From GCA-2701705 sp036163455 (lineage in GTDB: Bacteria; Pseudomonadota; Gammaproteobacteria; GCA-002705445; GCA-002716945), in contig JAYZKL010000048.1 in assembly GCA_036163455.1 (NCBI GenBank), forward strand, positions 1 through 31,836: DNA of 31,836 bases, in the 5' to 3' direction. The notes beneath the pieces were generated by a model. The model was not told where the DNA came from. It did not search any database and worked only from the letters and a program-made list of their open reading frames with translations. Position 1 is the first letter of the stretch; each line of letters begins with the position of its first letter. The position numbers and the translations under genes are program-made. Below are positions 15,773 to 24,762 of this stretch, piece after piece.

Positions 15773-16952
15773 AAAAGTTATCCTTGCCTATTCTGGGGGA
15801 TTGGATACATCAGTAATTGCTAAATGGCTCAATGAAGAGTATGGATGCGAAGTTGTAACTTTCACAGCTGACATTGGTCAAGGGTCAGAAATAAAGGAAG
15901 CCAAACAAAAAGCAAAAAAACTTGGTATAAAAAAGATATATATAGAAGACTTAAAAGAGAATTTTGTAAGAGACTATGTCTATCCTATGTTTCGTTCTAA
16001 TGCCGTATATGAAGGCGAATATCTTCTGGGTACTTCAATAGCTAGGCCTCTTATTAGCAAAAGATTAGTTGAGATTGCAAAAAAAGAAAACGCTAGTCAT
16101 ATTTGTCATGGGGCTACAGGAAAAGGTAATGATCAAGTTAGGTTTGAAATATCTGCATATGCACTAAACCCAAAAATCAAAATAATAGCGCCATGGAGAG
16201 AATGGGAATTTAAATCTAGGAGTGATTTAGTTAAGTATGCTAAGTCACATAAAATTTCAATTGATTATGATGTAGGGAAAAGAAGCCCTTATTCTATGGA
16301 TGCTAATATCTTGCATATTTCGTATGAAGGAGGAATCCTTGAAGACCCTTGGAAAAACCCTGAAGAATCAATGTGGTTAAGAACAAAATCAATAAATAAA
16401 ACTCCTAACCAATCAGATACAATTAATCTCACATTTAAAAAAGGAGATATAGTTAAGATTAATAATCAGACATTATCGCCAGCAAAGCTACTTAGCAAAT
16501 TAAATGATTTGGCATCAAAACATGGAATAGGTAGAGTAGATATTGTAGAAAATCGTTACGTTGGTATAAAGTCAAGAGGGTGTTATGAAACCCCTGGAGG
16601 GACTATTTATCATAAAGCACATAAAGCTATCGAATCCATAACTTTGGATAGAGAAGTCATGCATATGAAAGAAGATGTTATGAATAAATATGCTAGATTA
16701 ATTTATAATGGTTACTGGTTCAGCCCAGAGAGATTAGCATTACAGAGTCTTATTGATAATAGTCAAAAAAATGTAAACGGAGTTGTAAGAATAAAACTAT
16801 TCAAAGGCAATGTCATTGTTTTAGGAAGAAAAGCATCCAAATCTTTATACAGCCAAGACTTATCAACTTTTGAAAATGATTCCGGAGATTATAATCAACA
16901 GGATGCAGAAGGTTTTATAAAAATCAATTCCCTAAGACTTCGTAAAAAATAA
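15762..16952 (+). CDS. argG: Argininosuccinate synthase ArgG
   Basis: ArgG joins citrulline and aspartate with ATP to give argininosuccinate in arginine synthesis. The ATP pyrophosphatase loop AYSGGLDTSV is at residue 9. GTSIARPLISKR, CHGATGKGNDQVRFE and GVYET-like SRGCYETPGGTIYH all match the standard 400-residue type I enzyme. The length of 396 residues is normal. It starts inside moaE and ends 7 bp from the opposing DUF3108 gene. argH is not in the window. Placement behind Moco genes looks like a chance lineage arrangement and probably gives shared transcription. Confidence 0.96.
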   Translation: MKAKKVILAYSGGLDTSVIAKWLNEEYGCEVVTFTADIGQGSEIKEAKQKAKKLGIKKIYIEDLKENFVRDYVYPMFRSNAVYEGEYLLGTSIARPLISKRLVEIAKKENASHICHGATGKGNDQVRFEISAYALNPKIKIIAPWREWEFKSRSDLVKYAKSHKISIDYDVGKRSPYSMDANILHISYEGGILEDPWKNPEESMWLRTKSINKTPNQSDTINLTFKKGDIVKINNQTLSPAKLLSKLNDLASKHGIGRVDIVENRYVGIKSRGCYETPGGTIYHKAHKAIESITLDREVMHMKEDVMNKYARLIYNGYWFSPERLALQSLIDNSQKNVNGVVRIKLFKGNVIVLGRKASKSLYSQDLSTFENDSGDYNQQDAEGFIKINSLRLRKK

Positions 16953-16959
16953 TTTTTTA

Positions 16960-17766
16960 TTAATCAGAGAAGTTATTTAAATAGTTTGTTAGATAGGCTG
17001 TAAATTTCAAAGTAGTTTTTCTATACTGTTCAATTTTAACTGGTACAAAATCATGATTGATTGCATACCATGTTAAAGTACTTATTTTATTTCCTTTAAT
17101 AATCCTCTTTATCACAACAGTTTCTGTTTGACCAAAAATTGTATCAATTGTTTCAGACTCAACAAGTTTAAAAATATAATTTCTTTCTCTACCTTTATCG
17201 ATTACTAAATATTCAACATCATATTTTCCAGATTTTAGTTTATTCTGGTAGTCAATTTGTACTGATAATCTGTCTAAAGCGCTACAATTAGAATCTTTAT
17301 GTTCAATTTCTTTTTTTTCTTGATCCTTAAGGGTTTTGCTTAAATGATAACAATCCCTCTTTTTAGAATTTAGTTTAAAATTTGTGTCTATCTTTTCTAT
17401 ATAATCTTTTAATGTTCTATTGAATCGATAGGAATCTGAGATCATCTTTTCTTCTAGGATATAGAATAAAGATGTTTCTTTTCTATCATCTTTTTTGAGT
17501 TTGAAAATTCCTGATGTGCAAGCAAATATTTGAAAACTATACTTTGGTGTTTGAAAAATATCGCTTTTAATCCTACGTAAAATATTTACATTCGTACCAA
17601 AAGTTATGTTGCTCTTTTTCAAATCATATTTGGCAATGAATATTGCATTTTTTTCTTTATCAATTTTGCTTCCACATTCATTAGATAGTGATACTTGTGG
17701 CAAAAGAATGATAAAGAAAAAAAATATCTTATTTAATATTTGAGATATTTTGGATTGGTGATTCAA
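16960..17766 (-). CDS. DUF3108 domain-containing exported protein
   Basis: A secreted protein of the DUF3108 family, which commonly follows purM-purN in Gammaproteobacteria; its function is unknown. I place the start at TTG 17766 because AAAGGGG lies 6 bases upstream and because the protein then opens with a short basic region and a signal peptide (KIFFFFIILLPQVSLSNE). An in-frame ATG at 17817 has no ribosome binding site and would add 17 residues. The mature part contains the DUF3108 features ATFxAKYDLK-like FIAKYDLKKSNIT, SYRFNRTLKDYIEK, and a C-terminal TLTWYAINHDFVPVKIEQYR. It overlaps purN and ends 7 bp from argG. Confidence 0.82.
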   Translation of the reverse strand: MNHQSKISQILNKIFFFFIILLPQVSLSNECGSKIDKEKNAIFIAKYDLKKSNITFGTNVNILRRIKSDIFQTPKYSFQIFACTSGIFKLKKDDRKETSLFYILEEKMISDSYRFNRTLKDYIEKIDTNFKLNSKKRDCYHLSKTLKDQEKKEIEHKDSNCSALDRLSVQIDYQNKLKSGKYDVEYLVIDKGRERNYIFKLVESETIDTIFGQTETVVIKRIIKGNKISTLTWYAINHDFVPVKIEQYRKTTLKFTAYLTNYLNNFSD

Positions 17767-18361
17767 TTTTTTCCCCTTTAAATAGAAAATGATTTTCACA
17801 TTGTTCCAAAAGTCCATCTGTATACCATTTAATAACTCGCGGATAAATGGAATATTCAGCAGAATGAACCTTTTCTTTTAGTGTCTCTACTGTATCTTTA
17901 TTATCAACACTAATTTTTTGTTGCATAATTAGTGGACCGTCATCAAGTTTTTTTGTCACGAAGTGAACGGTTGCTCCATGGAAAGGTTCTTTATTATCAA
18001 TTACACGTTGATGTGTATTTATACCCTTATATTTAGGAAGCAAGGATGGATGTATATTTAGAATTTTGCCATGATATTTTTCTACAACATCAGAAGACAA
18101 TATTTTCATATATCCAGATAATATAATTAGGTTTAAATCAATGCTAGCTAAAAATTTATTCAGATTATCATCAATATTATCTTTTAAAACATAAGTTTTA
18201 ATGTTTTCATCTTTTGCTCTTTGTAGCCCATATGCATTTTCATTATCTGAAATAACAGCACATATCTGCATATTAAGATAACCATTTTTAACATGATCTA
18301 AAATATTTTTAAAGTTGCTGCCATTACCCGATAATAATATAACTGATTTCATTTTAACCAT
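17729..18361 (-). CDS. purN: Phosphoribosylglycinamide formyltransferase PurN
   Basis: PurN transfers a formyl group from 10-formyl-tetrahydrofolate to glycinamide ribonucleotide in purine synthesis. Seen are the N-terminal VILLSGNGSNFKNIL, the catalytic block ILNIHPSLLPKYKGINTH (Asn and His of the active site), and GATVHFVTKKLDDGPLIMQQ with the catalytic Asp. The 210-residue length is usual. It overlaps purM by 8 bp and the DUF3108 gene by about 38 bp. A second in-frame Met three residues in could also serve as start. Confidence 0.96.
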   Translation of the reverse strand: MVKMKSVILLSGNGSNFKNILDHVKNGYLNMQICAVISDNENAYGLQRAKDENIKTYVLKDNIDDNLNKFLASIDLNLIILSGYMKILSSDVVEKYHGKILNIHPSLLPKYKGINTHQRVIDNKEPFHGATVHFVTKKLDDGPLIMQQKISVDNKDTVETLKEKVHSAEYSIYPRVIKWYTDGLLEQCENHFLFKGEKIESPIQNISNIK

Positions 18362-19391
18362 AAGAAATTCTTTGTTTGTTTTTTGATTTTGAAATATAGC
18401 CTATTATATTATATTGACAATTTATTTTTTTTAATAAATTTTCAGCTTTTGTTAATTCTTTTTTATTGATTACAATAATCATACCAATTCCACAATTTAA
18501 TGTTTTTAACATTTCTTTTTTAGTTAAATTAGCCTGTTGCTGAATATATGAAAATACTTCAGGCATTTTCCAGTTATCTAATAGAATTTTCGCTTCTAAC
18601 CCAGTAGGTATAATTCTAGGTATATTTCCAGTTAAACCACCACCAGTAATATTCGCTATACCATTTATTTTTATTTTATTATTCATTTTAAGGATAGCAT
18701 CAACGTAGAGTTTTGTTGGTTTAATTAAAATTTCTTGTAATGTTTTTGTGCCAAATTTTTTCTTTAATGATAGACGTTTTGAGGAGATTAATTTATTTAT
18801 TAAAGAGAAACCATTAGAATGAATACCAGATGAGTCTAAGCCCAAAATAATATTATTATTTTTAATATTATTTATATTAATAAGATTTTTTTTGTCAATA
18901 ATTCCAACACAAAAACCAGCTAAATCATATTCATCTTTATTATACATACCAGGCATCTCAGCTGTTTCTCCACCAATCAATGGTATTTTTATTTTTTTAC
19001 AAGCCAACCTTATACTTTTTAAAACAGTTCCATGGAGTTTAAGATTTAATTTTCCTGTAGCAAGATAATCAAGAAAAAATAATGGCCTAGCGCCAGAGGT
19101 GATAATATCATTCACACACATTGCAACTAAATCTTGACCTATATATTTGTGATTATTTATAAGTTTAGCTAATTTTAATTTTGTTCCTACGCCATCGGTG
19201 CTTGATACTATAATTGGGTTTTTAAACTTTTTTACATCTAGTCTAAATAGCCCAGAAAAACCACCTATGCCTGATATAACATTTGAATTTTTGCTAGAAT
19301 TGTTTTTATTGAAATTCTGAATTAATCTTTCAGCTTTTGCAATATTAACCCCTGAATTCTCGTATGTTATCTTTCTTGATTTTTTTTTCAT
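18354..19391 (-). CDS. purM: Phosphoribosylformylglycinamidine cyclo-ligase PurM
   Basis: PurM closes the imidazole ring to form aminoimidazole ribonucleotide using ATP. Motifs in order: a short lead-in with YENSGVNI, VSSTDGVGTKLKLA, VAMCVNDIITSGARPLFFLDYLATG, IPLIGGETAEMPGMY, GIHSNGFSLI and NITGGGLTGNIPRI. The 345-residue length matches the family. It is first in the purM, purN, DUF3108 run and faces hda across a 54-bp AT-rich gap. ATTATA on the plus strand at 19398-19403 (TATAAT for purM) would put transcription start close to the ATG, so a leaderless message is possible but unproven. Confidence 0.96.
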   Translation of the reverse strand: MKKKSRKITYENSGVNIAKAERLIQNFNKNNSSKNSNVISGIGGFSGLFRLDVKKFKNPIIVSSTDGVGTKLKLAKLINNHKYIGQDLVAMCVNDIITSGARPLFFLDYLATGKLNLKLHGTVLKSIRLACKKIKIPLIGGETAEMPGMYNKDEYDLAGFCVGIIDKKNLININNIKNNNIILGLDSSGIHSNGFSLINKLISSKRLSLKKKFGTKTLQEILIKPTKLYVDAILKMNNKIKINGIANITGGGLTGNIPRIIPTGLEAKILLDNWKMPEVFSYIQQQANLTKKEMLKTLNCGIGMIIVINKKELTKAENLLKKINCQYNIIGYISKSKNKQRISYG

Positions 19392-19445
19392 GTTTAAATT
19401 ATATGAATTTGATTATATATTAATCTACTAGATATATATACTTTT

Positions 19446-20144
19446 ATGAAGAAAGCAGATTTTACTGATAATCAAATACCAATTGACTTTAGTTTTGTGA
19501 CTGAAAAGACCTTTGATAATTTTATTATTGGCAATAATGAGGCAATCGTTAAGTCATTGCTAGCTTTTACAGAAATCAAGCCGACCAATATTATTACACT
19601 TTATGGTGAAAAATCATCAGGTAAAACCCATCTATGTCAAGCTACCGAAAGAATGTCTGATAATAAATCTGCCTATATCACGACAGATAATATCGAGAAA
19701 TTTAGTATCACAGAAAGTGCATTTTCTTTTTTAATTATTGATGATATTGATTTAATCTTAAAAAAATTTGATGTTGAGGAGAAAATATTTACTTTAGTAA
19801 ATGATTCCATTTTACACAACAAGGGTATACTTATAACTTCTACCATTAACCCAAAGAAGATTGAATTTAATATACCCGATCTTCTGTCTAGAATGTCATG
19901 GGGATTAAACTTTAAAATTAAAGATCTAAGTGATTCAGATAAAATAAAAGTACTAAAACAATTTTCTCATGAAAGGGGTCTGATTTTATCTCCACTAGTT
20001 TGTGACTATATAATTACACATTTCAAAAGAGAGTTATATTATTTATGTAATTCAATAAGGTTTTTGGATCAAAAATCATTATCTTTGAAAAAGAAAATAA
20101 CTATTCCATTTATAAAAAAAATAATTGAATTAAAATCTAATTAA
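19446..20144 (+). CDS. hda: DnaA-homologous initiation regulator Hda
   Basis: Hda is an AAA+ protein that, bound to the DNA polymerase sliding clamp, stimulates ATP hydrolysis by DnaA and so restrains replication initiation. Walker A is YGEKSSGKTHL near residue 57, Walker B is FLIIDDID near residue 97. The 232-residue length equals E. coli Hda, and there is no DnaA domain IV. The N-terminus has NQIPIDF, a possible divergent clamp-binding motif. It is divergent from purM, as in many Gammaproteobacteria, and overlaps the end of the opposing wrbA-like gene by 4 bp. Confidence 0.9.
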   Translation: MKKADFTDNQIPIDFSFVTEKTFDNFIIGNNEAIVKSLLAFTEIKPTNIITLYGEKSSGKTHLCQATERMSDNKSAYITTDNIEKFSITESAFSFLIIDDIDLILKKFDVEEKIFTLVNDSILHNKGILITSTINPKKIEFNIPDLLSRMSWGLNFKIKDLSDSDKIKVLKQFSHERGLILSPLVCDYIITHFKRELYYLCNSIRFLDQKSLSLKKKITIPFIKKIIELKSN

Positions 20145-20707
20145 GATTCTAGTTTTAACGCTAATAACGCTATTCTTTTACCATAATTTAAACAAATTTC
20201 TTTTTCTTCATCTGTTATTTCTTGGGAATTATTATAGGATACATGACTTGGCCCATATGGTGTACCACCACTTTTTGTTGTTGCTAGTTTTTTTTCTGTG
20301 TATGGAACACCAACTATAATCATACCATGGTGAATCAGTGGCAACATCATGGATATAAGAGTTGTTTCTTGCCCACCATGCAAACTACTTGTTGATGTAA
20401 AAACTCCGGCTGGTTTACCCGTAAGCGTTCCATTAAACCATTCAGAAGTTGTCTTATCAATAAACACTTTCAATGGACCTGCCATATTACCAAAATGAGT
20501 AGGGCTGCCTAATATGAGACCAGAACAATTTTTTAAGTCACTAATTTCTACGAAAGGATCTGATTCATTTTTTTGGTTTAATTTATCAGAAACGGTCCTT
20601 AAAATTGCGTTAGCCCCATCAATTGTTTCAACACCTCTTGCAATTAATCTTGCCATCTTTTTTGTTGATTCATTTACTGAGTAATATAAAATTAGAATGT
20701 CAGCCAT
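20141..20707 (-). CDS. wrbA: WrbA-like NAD(P)H:quinone oxidoreductase (flavodoxin fold)
   Basis: A flavodoxin-like FMN enzyme that reduces quinones by two electrons. WrbA hallmarks are YYSVNESTKKMARLIARGVE for phosphate binding, ILGSPTHFGNMAGPLKVFID, FTSTSSLHGGQETTLISMML and VGVPYTEKKLATTKSGGTPY. The length of 188 residues is slightly below E. coli WrbA (198). The start lies 19 bp from the divergent LysM gene. Its 3' end overlaps hda by 4 bp. WrbA is the best family match, while exact substrate use is unknown. Confidence 0.9.
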   Translation of the reverse strand: MADILILYYSVNESTKKMARLIARGVETIDGANAILRTVSDKLNQKNESDPFVEISDLKNCSGLILGSPTHFGNMAGPLKVFIDKTTSEWFNGTLTGKPAGVFTSTSSLHGGQETTLISMMLPLIHHGMIIVGVPYTEKKLATTKSGGTPYGPSHVSYNNSQEITDEEKEICLNYGKRIALLALKLES

Positions 20708-20726
20708 AATTTATAGGATATTCCAT

Positions 20727-21131
20727 ATGAGCATCAAAATAAAACTTTTTAAGAAACTAATATTGTTCTCAACCGTTTTATTTTTACAATCTTGCTCATA
20801 TTTAACTGTAGGATATGGTTCAATAGAAGGGACAGTATCATTCTCTCAGCAGCCTATTTCTCAAAAGAAATATCATATTGTGGCAGTGAATGAATCGCTC
20901 TGGGAAATATCTTCTATATATTACGGTAATGCATTATTATGGCCTCTTTTATATAAATTAAATAGTGATAGAATATATGATGCTGATTTAATCTTTCCTG
21001 GACAAAACTTGTTAATTGAAGGTAAATTTACAGGACTTGAAAAGAATAAAGCAATCAAACATGCAATGAGTAGAGGTATTTGGATTATTGGGTATCAGGA
21101 AGAAACAGATCAAAGGTTTTTACTAGATTAA
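20727..21131 (+). CDS. LysM-domain lipoprotein
   Basis: A 134-residue lipoprotein with a signal peptide ending in the lipobox LQSC (about residue 23) and a LysM domain for glycan binding (YHIVAVNESLWEISSIYYGN, then LLYKLNSDRIYDADLIFPGQ). It therefore probably sits in the outer membrane facing peptidoglycan. I chose ATG 20727 because AGGAT lies 8 bases upstream; an ATG at 20697 would add ten residues and overlap wrbA. It is one base ahead of the next small secreted protein. Family is clear, partner and role are not. Confidence 0.87.
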   Translation: MSIKIKLFKKLILFSTVLFLQSCSYLTVGYGSIEGTVSFSQQPISQKKYHIVAVNESLWEISSIYYGNALLWPLLYKLNSDRIYDADLIFPGQNLLIEGKFTGLEKNKAIKHAMSRGIWIIGYQEETDQRFLLD

Positions 21132-21132
21132 G

Positions 21133-21444
21133 ATGAAGAAATTATTAGTTTTATTTTTATTATTGTTTACTACACAGTTTGTTTTAGCTGAAAAAACAGG
21201 TAAGACCAGCGAGCAAATGTCTCAAGCACTAATCTCCAAAGCCAAATCAGCTAATGATAGGGCGAAGAAATTAAAGAATGAATGGAGAGGTACAAGAAAA
21301 TTAATAAAATCAGCAAAGAGCTTTCATAAAAATAAAAATTATACACAATCTATTGAACTTGCGACAGAGGCCTTAAATCAGGCAAACATGGCAATTGAAC
21401 AACATAATAAACAAAAAGATTCTTACCATTATTTTGAATATTAA
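21133..21444 (+). CDS. Small secreted helical protein, SoxK/SoxXA-binding-protein-like
   Basis: A 103-residue protein with a signal peptide (KKLLVLFLLLFTTQFVLAE) and an all-helical mature part with one TPR-like repeat (NEWRGTRKLIKSAKSFHKNK followed by YTQSIELATEALNQANMAI). The pattern of WRxTxKLIKxA and a helix with ELAxxALxQA resembles the small proteins called SoxXA-binding protein or SoxK. I assign this by pattern only. No sulfur-oxidation gene is nearby. It follows the LysM lipoprotein by one base, so the two may act together in the periplasm. Its end overlaps proS by 4 bp. Confidence 0.65.
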   Translation: MKKLLVLFLLLFTTQFVLAEKTGKTSEQMSQALISKAKSANDRAKKLKNEWRGTRKLIKSAKSFHKNKNYTQSIELATEALNQANMAIEQHNKQKDSYHYFEY

Positions 21445-22694
21445 AGAAACTTATCAAGAAGATTTTCTATAGTTATTTCAATTTTAGTATCTTTTATACG
21501 ATTTTTTAATGTCACAACATTATTTTTAACTTCTTTAGAACCAATTATAGCAAGTGTCGGTATGCCTATTAGTTCCCAATCAGTTAATTTACTACCTAGC
21601 TTTGAATCTCTATCATCATAAATGACATCAATATTTAATTCTTTCATTTTTTTATAGATTGTAGTAGTAAAGTCACGAATAGATTTATCTTTATGTCCAT
21701 CAATCTCAATCAATGCAATATCAAAAGGACTAATGGAAGATGGCCAAATAATACCCTTGTCATCATTATTTTGTTCAATTGCTGCAGCAACTATTCTTGA
21801 GACTCCGATCCCATAACATCCCATTAATAGGTTTATTTTTTTTGATTCTTTTGTTGTGATTTCAGCTTTCATTTTCGAGCTATATTTATCTCCCAATTTA
21901 AAAATATGTCCAACTTCAATACCTTTAACATGTTTTAAATCATTTTCTTTGATAATTTTTTGAAGGTCATTTTCTCCATATTTAGTTTTTGCTATTTCAA
22001 AATTCATTCCTTGTGAAGACTTATCTAGTAGTAAATCATCTTCACCTGTATCAGCTATCACATGAAATTCATGCGACTCATTACCCCCAATATTACCGCT
22101 ATCTGCTTCAACAGTTGTAAAATCTAACATTAATCTTTTGAATATTTTTTCATATGCAGCAGCATAATTTTTATATGTGTTATTGAGACATTCTTCATTG
22201 TTATGAAATGAATATGAATCTTTCATCACGAATTCTCTTGCTCTCATAACTCCAAACCTAGGTCTAATTTCATCCCTGAATTTTGTTGATATTTGAAATA
22301 GATTGATAGGCAATTGTTTATAACTTGAAACTTCTTTTCTAATTAAATCAGTAATCACTTCTTCAAATGTTGGGCCAAAACAGTACTCTCTTTCATGTCT
22401 ATCGTTTATACGTAATAATTCAGGACCATATTCATCCCATCTACCGGATTCTTTCCATAATTCCGCAGGCTGAATTAATGGCATTGTAATCTCAGTTGAA
22501 CCTATGGAATTCATCTCTTCTCTAATTATCTTTTTTATTTTTTCCAGTATACGGTGGCCTAGTGGCAGCCAAGTATAGAGTCCTGAACTCAGTTGTCTGA
22601 CAATCCCAGACTTTATCATCAACTTATGACTGATAAGTTCAGCCTCAGACGGAATATCTTTTAGTGTAAATATAGGAAAGTGTGAAGTTTTCAT
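21441..22694 (-). CDS. proS: Prolyl-tRNA synthetase without the editing insertion
   Basis: ProRS charges tRNA-Pro. Class II motifs are intact: motif 1 region TEITMPLIQPAELW, motif 2 FRDEIRPRFGVMRAREF (about 139-155), motif 3 GCYGIGVSRIVAA, and a C-terminal anticodon-binding domain with DVIYDDRDSKLGSKL. The length is 417 residues compared with about 570 for E. coli-type enzymes. The difference lies between GEDD (217-220) and GIEVGHIF (from 258), exactly where the INS editing domain of about 180 residues normally sits; only some 37 residues are left there. The enzyme therefore cannot clear Ala-tRNA-Pro by itself. The short form is known from Alphaproteobacteria. Confidence 0.95.
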   Translation of the reverse strand: MKTSHFPIFTLKDIPSEAELISHKLMIKSGIVRQLSSGLYTWLPLGHRILEKIKKIIREEMNSIGSTEITMPLIQPAELWKESGRWDEYGPELLRINDRHEREYCFGPTFEEVITDLIRKEVSSYKQLPINLFQISTKFRDEIRPRFGVMRAREFVMKDSYSFHNNEECLNNTYKNYAAAYEKIFKRLMLDFTTVEADSGNIGGNESHEFHVIADTGEDDLLLDKSSQGMNFEIAKTKYGENDLQKIIKENDLKHVKGIEVGHIFKLGDKYSSKMKAEITTKESKKINLLMGCYGIGVSRIVAAAIEQNNDDKGIIWPSSISPFDIALIEIDGHKDKSIRDFTTTIYKKMKELNIDVIYDDRDSKLGSKLTDWELIGIPTLAIIGSKEVKNNVVTLKNRIKDTKIEITIENLLDKFL

Positions 22695-22721
22695 TATAAT
22701 AAAACAAATCAGTATTTTTTC

Positions 22722-22751
22722 ATTATATTGTAAATACTTATTTTAGTTTAA
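22722..22751 (-). promoter_or_regulatory. Candidate proS promoter
   Basis: On the minus strand TTAAAC (22751-22746), an 18-bp spacer and TATAAT (22727-22722) form a good promoter 27 bases before the proS ATG. The 116-bp gap shared with the divergent perM gene also holds a small dyad, AAGCTA/TAGCTT, at 22784-22799. Confidence 0.45.
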
Positions 22752-22810
22752 CATGTTTATAGGTATTATAGGATAAGCAATTTAAGCTAAAGATAGCTTT
22801 ATAATAAAAC

Positions 22811-23851
22811 ATGTTTAAGTTTTTTAAAGATTGGTATAATACTCACCTCACGGAACCTAATCAAGCCTCATTTGCGCTGATAATCCTGTTCACTATCATA
22901 ATTTTATATGTTCTGGTTGAGACAGTTGCGCCCATTTTGGTTGCAGTAGTTCTCGCGTATATGTTGGAAGGACTGGTGCAAAGATCTTTAGATTATACAG
23001 ATTTAGAAAGAAAATTTGTTGTTTTACTTGTTTATTCATTTTTTATAATAATTTCAGTAATTATTATTTTTTTACTGTTGCCACTAATGTTAGATCAGCT
23101 TTCGGTCCTTCTCACATCATTACCTGCATATATTAATAAAGGGAAAACAATGGCTCTAGGTATTTTTTCCTCAGAACAAATGAATAATTTTCTTGGTGGA
23201 TTAAATGAGGAAATGAGTTCTATGGGCAAGGATGTTTTATCTTATTCTTTACATTCCGCAGGAAGTATATTTGAAACAGTTATTTATATTTTTATAGTAC
23301 CAATTCTTATTTTTTTCATTTTATATGATAAAGAAAACATATTTAATTGGTTTAAAAAGTTTTTTCCTGAAAAACTAGATCTGTCTAAAAAAGCTTCTAA
23401 AGAATTAGATTTAAAAATTGGAAATTACATCAGGTGTAAGTTTATAGAAATCATAATAGTGTGGGCTTCATCTTTCATAGTTTTCTTTGCATTAGATTTA
23501 AAATACTCATTATTGTTAAGTTTCCTTTGTGGTATTTCAGTAATAATACCTTATGTTGGTGCCATTGTTGTTACCATACCTATTATTTTAGTTGGGTATT
23601 TTCAATGGGGCACTACAGCAGATTTTTGGTATGTGATTATCGGGCATGCACTGATACAGATAGTAGATGGGAATGTAGTAGTTCCAATTTTATTTTCTGA
23701 TGCTGTAAATATACATCCATTAGCAATTTTAATTGCAATATTATTTTTTGGATCAATATGGGGTGTATGGGGAGTATTTTTTGCAATACCCCTTGCAGTT
23801 TTCTTAAATACTTTGATAAATATATGGCCTACGACAAAGGTTGAAGTATAA
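22811..23851 (+). CDS. AI-2E family permease (PerM-like)
   Basis: A membrane protein of the AI-2E/PerM superfamily (346 residues, about eight hydrophobic helices). Typical elements are the opening hydrophobic pair (SFALIILFTIIILYVLVETV, then VAVVLAYML), a central soluble part, and the C-terminal block SFLCGISVIIPYVGAIVVTIP followed by QIVDGNVVVPILFSDAVNIHP and FFGSIWGVWGVFFAIPLA. Substrate is unknown; some relatives are exporters or ion antiporters. In many Gammaproteobacteria a perM gene lies beside purM and hda, and here it is 2.7 kb away. It leads dapA by 24 bp. Confidence 0.9.
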   Translation: MFKFFKDWYNTHLTEPNQASFALIILFTIIILYVLVETVAPILVAVVLAYMLEGLVQRSLDYTDLERKFVVLLVYSFFIIISVIIIFLLLPLMLDQLSVLLTSLPAYINKGKTMALGIFSSEQMNNFLGGLNEEMSSMGKDVLSYSLHSAGSIFETVIYIFIVPILIFFILYDKENIFNWFKKFFPEKLDLSKKASKELDLKIGNYIRCKFIEIIIVWASSFIVFFALDLKYSLLLSFLCGISVIIPYVGAIVVTIPIILVGYFQWGTTADFWYVIIGHALIQIVDGNVVVPILFSDAVNIHPLAILIAILFFGSIWGVWGVFFAIPLAVFLNTLINIWPTTKVEV

Positions 23852-23875
23852 TTTTATATAATTTAAGAGGTAGAT

Positions 23876-24760
23876 ATGTTTAAAGGAAGCATGGTAGCAA
23901 TAGCCACACCTATGAATGAAGATGGATCTTTAGACTTTGATTCATTAGAAAAGTTAATTGAATTTCATATTATGAATAAAACAGATGCAATTGTTTCTGT
24001 AGGAACTACTGGTGAGTCTGCAACACTGGATTTTGATGAACACTCTCAAGTAATTCAAGCTACAATAAAGTTTGTTAATAAAAGAATTCCTGTTATTGCT
24101 GGTACAGGCGCAAACTCTACTAGTGAAGCAATAGAATTAACAAAAAAGTCAAAAGAACTAGGAGCAGATGCTTGCTTGCTAGTAACTCCCTATTATAATA
24201 AGCCAAGTCAAGATGGACTTTATCATCACTTTTTAAAAATTGCTGATGAGGTAAACATCCCACAAATTCTTTATAATGTTCCTAGTAGAACTGCTGTTGA
24301 TATGCAGCCATCAACAGTTTTCAAACTCAGCGGACATGCGAATATAGTTGGAATTAAAGAAGCTTCAGGAAGTCCTGAACGTTCTAAAGAATTATTAGAT
24401 AAATGCAGTCAAAATATGTCAATTTTTAGTGGAGATTATAAAACGTCAATGAAAGATTTAGTTTTGGGCTTCCAAGGTAATATCTCAGTTACTGCAAATG
24501 TTGCTCCATTACAAATGCACGAGATGTGTCGTTATGCAATCAATGGTGAGAACGAGAAAGCAAAAAAAATTAATAATAAACTAGATGTACTCCATGATAA
24601 TCTTTTCTTAGAATCTAATCCTGTGCCAGTAAAATGGGCTTTACATAGAATGGGTTTAATAAAAAAAGGAATAAGGTTGCCATTGACTTGGATGAATAAA
24701 AAGTTTGAAAAAATACTTGAAGATTCGCTAATCAAAACTGATATAATAATTAAAAATTAA
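23876..24760 (+). CDS. dapA: 4-hydroxy-tetrahydrodipicolinate synthase DapA
   Basis: DapA condenses pyruvate and aspartate semialdehyde, committing carbon to lysine and diaminopimelate. The Schiff-base lysine is Lys161 in VGIKEASG, the catalytic tyrosine is Tyr133 in ILYNVPSRT, and the SVGTTGESATL loop holds the conserved threonines (Thr44-Thr45). The length of 294 residues is normal. A ribosome binding site AAGAGGT precedes the ATG by about 6 bases. The stop is 2 bp before bamC, the same order as in E. coli. Confidence 0.97.
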   Translation: MFKGSMVAIATPMNEDGSLDFDSLEKLIEFHIMNKTDAIVSVGTTGESATLDFDEHSQVIQATIKFVNKRIPVIAGTGANSTSEAIELTKKSKELGADACLLVTPYYNKPSQDGLYHHFLKIADEVNIPQILYNVPSRTAVDMQPSTVFKLSGHANIVGIKEASGSPERSKELLDKCSQNMSIFSGDYKTSMKDLVLGFQGNISVTANVAPLQMHEMCRYAINGENEKAKKINNKLDVLHDNLFLESNPVPVKWALHRMGLIKKGIRLPLTWMNKKFEKILEDSLIKTDIIIKN

Positions 24761-24762
24761 TT

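Noticed and set aside
16960..17817. DUF3108 protein starting at ATG 17817
   Set aside because: No ribosome binding site precedes it and it overlaps purN by 89 bp, whereas TTG 17766 has AAAGGGG at the proper distance and places the signal peptide near the start.
22784..22799. AAGCTA/TAGCTT inverted repeat as a rho-independent terminator
   Set aside because: The stem is only 6 bp and AT-rich, no T-run follows, and it lies between two divergent genes where no terminator is expected.
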